Part shown: piece by piece, positions 61,001 to 64,000 of the stretch
Layout: each line of letters begins with the position of its first letter
Numbering within the stretch: the stretch's first letter is position 1
Assembly: GCA_036245805.1 (NCBI GenBank)
Contig: BTRK01000003.1
Span: forward strand, 2,666,001 to 2,730,000
Source of the DNA: Pristionchus mayeri
Taxonomy: Eukaryota > Nematoda > Chromadorea > Rhabditida > Neodiplogasteridae
DNA: 64,000 bases
Reading direction: 5' to 3'
Notes under the pieces: model-generated
What the model was told of the DNA's origin: nothing
The model's input: the letters and a program-made list of their open reading frames with translations, nothing else
The model's database searches: none
Made by a program: the position numbers and the translations under genes

Positions 61001-64000
61001 ATTTAACAAAACTGGAATTTGCGGACCTAGAGCCGGGAAAAGGTGAAAATTGAAAATTGTCGCTGAAATTAGCAAGGGCAATTTTTGAAATGCACTAAAT
61101 GAATGGATTCGGAACAATAGACGAAAACATGCACCGAATTTCTTTCGTTGCTTCTATGTAATCAGTGATGCTGAAACGATCTAGAAACATAAAATATGGA
61201 AAAGATTTAAACAATAAAAATACAGCCTTTTTTTCATAATTGCTGTGGGAATGATGAATTGTGTCAGTGAGCTGGGTCAGAAGTGCATTTTTTTGACAAT
61301 ATTTTGTATTTTTTTATTTTTCTTATTGTTTGGTAAGTTTTAGAAGTTGTGAGCATGCGTACATGCTAGGGTGGCTGAAATGGATCAATGGGTCGCTATT
61401 TAGAGAGCCTCGACAGATCAGATCCATTTCAGCCACCCTAGTACATGCACCTTCAATAATGATAGTGCATTTTTCACAAGTCAGAAAGGCGGAAAGGAAT
61501 TCGTCATTTGCAAAATTCGAGTTCTGGCCATTCTAGTGACGATATCGGTACTTCCGGATAGAAATAATGTCTCTTGTGATACATGGGAAGATATCTGAAT
61601 GCATGCCCGAAATAATCGAAGTTGTTTTCTTGAATGGGAAAGCCTATGGCCACGGGGCGGAGCAAATAACCTCGAATTCGACAACTTCTCACCAAACAAA
61701 TAAAGTTTTCGGTACTTCCGGTTGAGAGAAATCAGTCGTGCGACATATGCAGTGGAAGCTAGGATCATGCTCTACAAGATCCGAGTGTTTTAATCGAGGG
61801 GGAGGCCTCCGTCGACGGAGGTAGATCAAGGAAAGCTCGACGATTAAGTAGATTTTGAGAGGCCCTATTCTGCATTTTATTGCTAACGCAGCCATGTTGA
61901 AATGCACTAGGGGACGTGAAAGGCAATTATTAAATAACCAGGCTTATAATAATAATAATTTATCAGAAATCCAAGCAATAAATCGATATTTACATTAACT
62001 AAAATTGGTGGTGCGGCGCGGTCGAGGCATATGAAAAGACATCCTTATTTCGTACACGCTCCTTTTCTGCAATCCACACTGCCCTTACTAGCTGAAATAT
62101 TCGATTTGCAAAAATGACTAAATTTAAATATTTTTTTAAGTGCGGCCATCGTGATACATGTCAGATATTCGGAAAATGCTGTTGGTTTGATTGGAAACCT
62201 TGCCATATAAGCTGCGGTGTGTGCTGCTTTTACTGATTCCAACAGCACTAGAAAAGTAACCTCCTCCGCTGGTTATATCACGCCTCTCATGAGAGAATCG
62301 AGCTAGAATCGCTATTCTAGGGAATGGGAGGAAAATCGTCAAATGGGTTCTTACGGGTTTTGATCATCCCAAGGCATGCCTGACTGACTCCCAAAGTCCC
62401 AATTTGCGTACTTCATTTTTGAGCTACCTACACCGGGTCAGCTGCAAGCTGCTCCCACTTTGATCGCGATTGTTTGCGATTCTAGTGGTAGATAGACAAA
62501 GATATTCCTCTGAGTGACCCCCACTCATTTTGCGTGCTCTATCGATCCATGCAAACCATTTTCCATGAAAGTCAATTTTAACTGTGCTACATTCAAAGCC
62601 AATTTTCTCAATAGTGTATGTAAAATAGCAGCTCAAATTTTCACAGTGTGTGCAGCTCAACGAGAGCTTTCCAACGAGTGGTTTGCGCCAAAAAGTGCAG
62701 TCCTCGAAACCTGGTTATGTCCTTATTAGGGTCAGCGATCATTTGAACTTTTATTTCAACAGCAAAATCGAGAGAACCACCGCACCTTTCGGCGCGCTCG
62801 ATATGGAATGATCCGTTTTCTCTCAATTATGCTGTTGTAATAAAAGTTCAAATGATCGCTGGGCTTCAGATACGGCGGAGGCCCGGAGGTCGCAAAATGG
62901 GGGGCCCGGGGGGGTCGCTGTAGAGGTTCGCCGCCCCCCCCCCCCCCCCCCCCTCCCGGGTCGCCAACAGCTAGGCCCGGGCCGGGGGGGGGGGGCGCAA
63001 AACGAACCCCGTTCCGGAGGGTCGCAAAGCAAAAATGAACCGGGGTTCGCAAAAATTTTTTCGTCATATTTCCTAGCCCATCACTACTCGTACTATCTCT
63101 AGCAAGCCTCCCTTGTCTACTACCATGATAGAGTGGTTAATGAGTATATCTAGCTCACAATCATTTTGTGTTTTGGGATTTTAACTGGTTTTAAATAGTA
63201 CAAGAGTGCGCAAGAGAGCTCTATGTGGAAATCATCAAAACGGTATTATCGATTTTTTAGACTTCCCAGGAACTTTTGAATGGCTGGATAGGTTGCTCAA
63301 TCCGAGCACTTTCGAATGGTATACTTTAGAGACCGTCCGCGGATTGACGAAATGAGTATTGAAATTATTAGACGAATGCGTCAATCGACTATCCTTTGTT
63401 AGACGATTGAGTAATCGATTTATCACGTAAGCAATTGACTATTCCAATTTCATTCCATTTTCCCTTTTTCTAATGGAGCGGTCCCCTCCCCATTTTATCC
63501 TTTTGGCCAAATGGATAAATAGTCGATTAAAAACGGATAACTTCATTATCCTATTGAGGAACAAGTCGATTGAGTGATCAGTCGATTGATGAAATGAATA
63601 GAATTAATTAAATTTCTCTTCCTTCTGCTATTGGATAATTGTAAGCGGTTTGGCCGGTCCCTAGTATACGTTTTTGCCCTTAATGGGGATAATTTTGCTG
63701 TAGTGTAATGGTCGGAAAGGGAACAGTTTTTCTGGATAATATATTTGGTATTTTAAATTTTTCTGGTTAACATATTTTCTAATATACATCGATTGCAGCG
63801 ACGAAGAGCCTAGCGTGAAGGAGGAGGTGCAGTCGATGGCAGGCAGTCTTACGATGGATAGGTCGAAGGAGGAAGATGAGGTGGGGATTACAGTCGGCTT
63901 TGCGGTACTTCTGGGATTACTGGTCATCTCCCCACTCTTCCTCTCTATCTCTTCTCTATACCACTCCTTTACGCATCGATACTTCTCACTAATTTTCAGT
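31008..64000 (+). CDS. gei-8: NCoR/SMRT-type nuclear receptor corepressor (gei-8), partial at 3' end
   Basis: Plus-strand exons: 31008-31127, 36198-36251, 36383-36448, 37026-37159, 37427-37762, 40644-40760, 41383-41463, 41558-41623, 42110-42205, 43653-43751, 44144-44230, 44360-44434, 47038-47093, 47292-47436, 47914-47997, 48165-48220, 48350-48413, 48930-48977, 49225-49296, 49723-49787, 49956-50038, 50286-50365, 50459-50532, 52194-52248, 52389-52475, 52697-52844, 53015-53126, 55397-55484, 59653-59717, 63799-63880; the next acceptor is at 63997-63999. About 930 codons. Order: Gln-rich start, RRPSLL motif, acidic block, YLSIIAENRAKSMEYH helix, basic/coiled region, DAD/SANT1, Cys-rich module, SANT2. 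NCoR proteins bridge nuclear receptors to HDAC3. All joins keep phase except 36448 to 37026. Two 5' splice sites appear to be GC. The start is chosen at the first ATG after TTAAG; upstream frame stays open to 30819, so the N-terminus is uncertain. Confidence 0.9.
31600..31833. repeat. 235-bp MITE with AAAGTTACCGGACGAGGACG ends
   Basis: The end AAAGTTACCGGACGAGGACG at 31602 returns inverted at 31814-31833. The central part is unpaired. Intron 1 of gei-8. Confidence 0.75.
32005..32492. repeat. Foldback element, gei-8 intron 1
   Basis: GGATTTGTTCAATTACTGTC (about 32010) is inverted at about 32470-32489. CTTCATTTTTCTGGATG and CAACACAGGCAAATACC are inverted at 32385-32436. The loop has no gene. 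Confidence 0.72.
32789..34173. repeat. 1.4-kb foldback containing a TTTCTGAA array
   Basis: ATATGAGGCCGTTTCCCTAA opens the left arm and its inverse closes the right arm at 34173. The arms share ACAGAGTTACGAAGAATCGG, CTGAGGGCAAAATGAATATG and AATTAGGTGAGTAAG-type stretches. The left arm contains about 215 extra bases (33156-33372). The inner part is the TTTCTGAA-rich hairpin at 33373-33808. Confidence 0.8.
33373..33808. repeat. Hairpin of irregular TTTCTGAA/TTCAGAAA repeats
   Basis: GATAAGACATTTCGGAAAAAC is matched inverted at 33785-33808. Between them TTTCAGAAA or TTTCTGAA recurs roughly every 15-25 bases, with variable 8-14-base spacers. A second copy of this design is at 46445-46815. Confidence 0.75.
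34174..35296. other. No recognisable feature in gei-8 intron 1
   Basis: AT-rich intronic sequence. I see no gene, no RNA and no inverted-repeat pair. Confidence 0.35.
35297..36024 (-). pseudogene. LINE 3' fragment with AGAAT-type tail
   Basis: The minus strand reads NLSMRDHAKTICKIAETKAN, LVFKALHSRDEKILLNAYC, TYIRPTLEFSSSVARPIH, DRDRIEKVQKNI, then in another frame SYNDRPNHTERNKALYLHSL and EHRRRVNDAKLAYQMI. This is the RT thumb and C-terminus of a CR1/Jockey-type LINE. Its 3' end is a short ATTCT repeat (35334-35356 on the plus strand as AATAGAATAG). 5'-truncated, one frameshift. Confidence 0.88.
36198..37762 (+). CDS. gei-8: gei-8 Gln-rich N-terminal exons
   Basis: Four exons encode QNISQIAQTIAMLQ, a short Gly/Thr segment, IEMLYVQMQQILALYLQQHE, and a long exon (37427-37762) with Gln and Ala repeats. 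The last contains RRPSLLGDLPGYS. Vertebrate NCoR has LRRRPSLLSEF after a Gln run at the corresponding place, which supports orthology. The acceptor at 37024-37025 gives a phase that does not match the exon before it; an alternative acceptor at 36990-36991 would fit phase but adds a hydrophobic segment. Confidence 0.8.
36618..36977. repeat. 360-bp near-perfect hairpin MITE
   Basis: It starts GGGTGACAAAACGTAAAGCG and ends with the inverse CGCTTTACGTTTTGTCACCC. The arms match through ATTGTTACCAGT and GGCGATCTCGAGTTTC to a loop near 36800. It lies between two gei-8 exons that do not join in phase. Confidence 0.85.
38100..38640. mobile_element. 541-bp foldback MITE inserted at TA
   Basis: GGGTGTCATGGTCAAAAAAT and the inverse bound the element; TA flanks both sides (38098-38099, 38641-38642). 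Arms of about 260 bases match closely, including CCCATGGAACTGGGTTACGG. Removing it rejoins the left arm of the outer foldback. Confidence 0.85.
38965..39396 (-). pseudogene. LINE 3' fragment inserted in foldback arm
   Basis: The minus strand reads EIEYRRSLRDMYFLYDFLHG, SHNLRITVP, ATRSLTLWNTLPNPVV and FPYRHLL, the C-terminal signature of CR1/Jockey RT proteins. Its 3' end is an ATTCTT repeat (38966-38990 on the plus strand). ATTT flanks both sides as a possible short duplication. The matching right arm of the foldback lacks it. Confidence 0.85.
40480..40580. repeat. Dispersed repeat shared with 62953-63090
   Basis: GGTCGCCAACAGCT, GGGTCGCAAAGCAAAAATGA and TCGTCATATTTCCTAGCCCA occur in the same order here and at 62953-63090. 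The end CAGTGATGGGCTAGGAAATA, read from the minus strand, looks like a hAT-type terminus. It lies 64 bases upstream of a gei-8 exon. Confidence 0.65.
40644..42205 (+). CDS. gei-8: gei-8 acidic exons
   Basis: Four exons, all phase 0, encode DDSDDADDDEAPQ, MEMEM, EEEEEAPISTDQSEKISELV, HLKPKSSIGAPNGHG and INSDSEDEEEVMVNAARS. The acidic clusters with Ser are typical CK2-type sites, by sequence only. Splice sites are good (CAG acceptors, GTGAG donors). Such a block is not a named NCoR domain. Confidence 0.85.
42620..43612 (-). pseudogene. Inserted element with BEL/Pao-type gag fragment
   Basis: TGGTGAGAAAGTAATGCTAT near 42624 is inverted near 43590-43610, bounding about 1 kb. The minus strand within it reads RLPALPLPKFDGVSGLNDFW then EAFSDLIDSR, resembling the L-P-K-F-D-G-D...W..F/W start of gag in BEL/Pao-type retroelements. 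The frame then fades. A 16-20 base unit containing CCGTAACGACGGCG is duplicated at 43170-43211. Intron of gei-8. Confidence 0.55.
43653..47436 (+). CDS. gei-8: gei-8 exons preceding the DAD
   Basis: Five exons encode ELYLSIIAENRAKSMEYHRM, RIEELMAKIEMNGPD, IKALRQRRKDHEAVKNNQAD, QRKWAESVEAWENSPRKKQD and HREIFERAFPDI. They follow human NCoR1 in order: the IIYDENRKKAEEAH helix, the NQPSD segment, the KRRNHARKQRE region, the MEAWEKKVDRIENNPRRK stretch and the YYEKQFPEI segment. A basic, partly coiled region is expected here. Confidence 0.88.
45433..46228. mobile_element. 796-bp hAT-type element, 8-bp TSD
   Basis: It starts CAGTGGTGGAAAAGTAGG and ends CCTACCTTTTCCACCACTG. GTTGCGAA flanks both sides (45425-45432, 46229-46236). 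The interior repeats GGGGGTGTTT and ATGCCCA motifs. CAGTGGTG-type ends and 8-bp duplications are standard for hAT. No transposase. gei-8 intron. Confidence 0.88.
46445..46815. repeat. Second TTTCTGAA-type hairpin
   Basis: GATTTCGGAAAAAAACAAAT opens it; the right side ends with TTTGTTTTTCCAAGCTTCTTA. Irregular TTTCAGAAA/TTTCTGAA units fill both arms, as at 33373-33808. The loop sequences of the two copies (AAAAATACAA) are also similar, so they are one family. Confidence 0.72.
47914..49296 (+). CDS. gei-8: gei-8 DAD/SANT1 exons (HDAC3-activating)
   Basis: Five exons encode the DAD extension GLNETNVIENCFEEHKKRMA and the SANT1 helices NWQLKWQVRERNAFKLAFQ, NYPKNFCAIAYHLPEK and STRNCVQFYYMTKLDNPSFK. 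Human NCoR has HPKNFGLIASYLERKS and CVLYYYLTKKNENYK at these positions. The first exon ends GAA|gcaagc with no usable GT before a stop, a GC donor. The last exon ends CACAGG|gcgagt to keep phase with the basic exon at 49723; a GT donor at 49301 would instead select another frame of that exon. Confidence 0.9.
48671..48902. mobile_element. 232-bp hAT-type hairpin MITE, 8-bp TSD
   Basis: It starts CAGGGTTTGAAAGCC and ends GGCTTTCGAACCCTG. CCTGTAAT flanks it (48663-48670, 48903-48910). Long arms share GGGGGTGTACGTTTTGCC and CCCAGAAGTGAAAATA. It ends 27 bases before the gei-8 exon at 48930. Confidence 0.9.
49723..53126 (+). CDS. gei-8: gei-8 inter-SANT Cys-rich exons
   Basis: Exons 49723-49787, 49956-50038, 50286-50365, 50459-50532, 52194-52248, 52389-52475, 52697-52844 and 53015-53126 join in phase. 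They encode a basic stretch YQNKKRRKATAKPYKPPAMP, then LKCSSCAVV, ICEKCRVLAANS, GRCPIKGCTGSKRK, a helical FILEQIEIHIDTV, and ICHLCAKRIVKEVQKLK with a later FCATSG. An Ala-rich and a Ser/Arg-rich stretch follow. The paired CxxC motifs suggest zinc binding. Confidence 0.8.
50560..52140 (-). pseudogene. LINE reverse transcriptase relic
   Basis: The minus strand carries VTNSVPQGSVLGPFLFLIYT (RT motif near 51500). Further along it carries MPILEGAASVFNPYQNKDKK, DLEKIQNYFTRRLFMRY and LGIESLEKRGM (thumb and C-terminus, 50700-50890). Many stops and frameshifts. A tRNA-like relic sits between the two parts (51088-51178). gei-8 intron 50533-52193. Confidence 0.8.
51088..51178 (-). other. tRNA-like relic with internal duplication
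   Basis: Read from the minus strand, GGTTCGAATCCCACCCGGTGC is a good B-box/T-arm and acceptor end. Upstream, GGCGCTTGCATTTATGAGA occurs twice with a 22-base period. The cloverleaf cannot be completed, so this is a SINE head or pseudo-tRNA. Confidence 0.5.
53160..54420. mobile_element. Mariner-like element, about 1.26 kb
   Basis: GGTCATAAAGTTTTGCTCGATTT at the left returns as AAATCGAGCAAAACTTTATGACC at the right. Size and end type fit Tc1/mariner. No continuous transposase frame is recognised. gei-8 intron 53127-55396. Confidence 0.72.
54607..55344. mobile_element. Mariner-like element with AGGTTGGTGCAAAA ends
   Basis: It starts AGGTTGGTGCAAAA at about 54609 and ends TTTTGCACCAACCTAA. The end sequence is very close to that of Hsmar1-type mariners. 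The interior is non-coding. It stops about 50 bases before the SANT2 exon. Confidence 0.75.
55397..59717 (+). CDS. gei-8: gei-8 SANT2 exons
   Basis: Exon 55397-55484 encodes AWTDDEIARLVDLNNKYGND then WRAIASRMR. Exon 59653-59717 encodes GRNEEECRMHFVRSTKESPP. Together they form a Myb/SANT repeat equivalent to NCoR SANT2 (histone-interaction domain). The acceptor before the first exon is the weaker GCAAAG. The intron between them is 4.2 kb and full of repeats. Confidence 0.9.
55841..56212. repeat. Partial foldback-family copy plus composite segment
   Basis: 55841-55930 repeats the first about 90 bases of the element starting at 56212 (ATCACGCCTCTCACGAGAG). 55930-56212 is repeated at 62005-62277. 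The arrangement is a head-to-tail repeat of the same terminus separated by a 282-base segment. Confidence 0.75.
56212..57472. repeat. 1.26-kb foldback with telomere-like apex
   Basis: ATCACGCCTCTCATGAGAGA at the left and TCTCTCGTGACAGGCGTGAT at the right are inverted termini. The arms pair through CATCCCAAGG, CCGGGTCGGCTGCAGGCTG, TTTTTCGTGCTCTATCGATC and AGCTCAKCAAGAGCT. The apex (56760-56935) is a run of TTAGG-like repeats. gei-8 intron 55485-59652. Confidence 0.82.
56760..56935. repeat. Degenerate TTAGGC-like interstitial repeat
   Basis: CTTAGG, TTAGGC, TTAGGT and CTAAGG words recur in imperfect tandem (for example TGCTTAGGCTTAGGTTTCTT). Both flanks carry GACTACTCAGAAA or its inverse. TTAGGC is the canonical nematode telomere unit; this copy is too degenerate to be a telomere. 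Confidence 0.6.
57789..59460. repeat. Dispersed repeat, copy 2, with 1.26-kb extra segment
   Basis: 57789-57835 and 59100-59445 match 8976-9390. The 57838-59100 segment is absent from copy 1. It is purine-rich with GGGAGGGGGGAGG runs and contains a 214-codon minus-strand frame (58330-58974) and a plus-strand frame at 57912-58343. I recognise neither protein. It may be an internal part of a retroelement lost from copy 1, or an insertion into copy 2. Confidence 0.55.
60545..60757. repeat. Small inverted repeat
   Basis: TCAGAGGCATAGGTCAAATA (about 60548) pairs with TATTTGACCTATGTTCAGAGG (60735-60755). About 210 bases, non-coding. A lone mariner-type end, TTTTGCATCAACCTTAT, lies at 60966-60982. 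Confidence 0.5.
61367..61440. mobile_element. 74-bp hAT-type mini-MITE, 8-bp TSD
   Basis: It starts TAGGGTGGCTGAAATGGATC and ends with the exact inverse. GTACATGC flanks it (61359-61366, 61441-61448). Only 34 bases separate the terminal repeats. Confidence 0.88.
62005..62720. repeat. Direct copy of 55930-56700
   Basis: 62005-62277 matches 55930-56212 and 62278-62720 matches 56212-56700, with about 5-10 percent differences by eye. Here only one arm of the foldback is present. Minus-strand 67-codon frames in both copies differ at a few residues. Confidence 0.8.
62930..63090. repeat. C/G-run repeat related to 40480-40580
   Basis: Long C and G runs at 62933-62955 and 62980-62996 flank GGTCGCCAACAGCT. 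The rest matches 40480-40580 in order. Confidence 0.65.
63091..63798. other. No recognisable feature before last gei-8 exon
   Basis: AT-rich intronic sequence. TCGATTGA and related words recur at 63370-63600 (AATCGATT, GTCGATTGA), giving a weak clustered-repeat look, but no arms or gene are seen. Confidence 0.35.
63799..63880 (+). CDS. gei-8: gei-8 last exon within window
   Basis: The exon encodes DEEPSVKEEVQSMAG then SLTMDRSKEEDE, acidic. It is in phase with the previous exon (PPPG junction). Donor GAG|gtgggg. The following intron ends ATTTTCAG at 63999, so coding continues beyond the window. Confidence 0.8.

Larger units (their letters stand above)
60095..63322. repeat. Pair of distant inverted 45-base sequences
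   Basis: AGTATACCATTCGAAAGTGC followed by GATTGAGCAACCTAT (60095-60140) recurs inverted at 63280-63322. They may be termini of one eroded 3.2-kb element, or two copies of a short repeat. The intervening sequence holds other repeats. Confidence 0.4.

Overview
This is a stretch of nuclear animal DNA. It is AT-rich, intron-rich and very dense in transposons. The four protein-coding genes found here are best explained by a nematode: short TTTCAG-type 3' splice sites, a compact MLX/MXL-2-type bHLH protein, a galectin, and an NCoR/GEI-8-type corepressor. A degenerate TTAGGC-like repeat (nematode telomere motif) also lies in one hairpin loop. No species can be named from this evidence.

Layout. (1) 1-8500: the N-terminal half of an ECT-2-type RhoGEF on the minus strand. 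Its BRCT-region exons lie at 2833-8498, and the DH/PH part would lie beyond base 1. A 2.3-kb foldback element sits at 269-2553 and further foldbacks sit in its introns. (2) 8.5-17.5 kb: gene desert made of Tc1/mariner relics, a nested transposon stack at 11020-13685, a LINE reverse-transcriptase relic and small MITEs. (3) 17582-20060, minus: a galectin-domain gene with a long Pro/Gln/Tyr-rich C-terminal tail. (4) 20.5-23.4 kb: a 2.5-kb foldback carrying an inserted Harbinger-like MITE with a tRNA-like core, then a LINE relic. (5) 23625-29282, minus: a complete six-exon mxl-2-type gene (about 210 aa), whose introns hold a mariner pseudo-element, a 9-bp-TSD MITE and a hAT-type element. (6) 29283-31007: shared divergent upstream region. 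(7) 31008 to the right edge, plus: 30 exons of a very long NCoR/SMRT-type corepressor gene (gei-8), about 930 codons. They encode a Gln-rich N-terminus, an acidic block, the HDAC3-activating DAD/SANT1, a Cys-rich module, SANT2, then open to the right. The next 3' splice site falls on the last bases of the window.

How the genes relate: ECT-2 acts in cytokinesis and cortical Rho activation; MXL-2 is the Max-like partner of the Mondo/ChREBP-type factor; GEI-8/NCoR is a nuclear-receptor corepressor scaffold. mxl-2 and gei-8 are head to head and may share promoter sequence, but nothing suggests an operon.

The most striking non-genic property is the number of long inverted-repeat (foldback) elements, many nested in each other, several with clean target-site duplications that I could read directly. 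All exon coordinates were derived by hand from splice consensus, phase continuity and remembered family patterns. No alignment or search was run.
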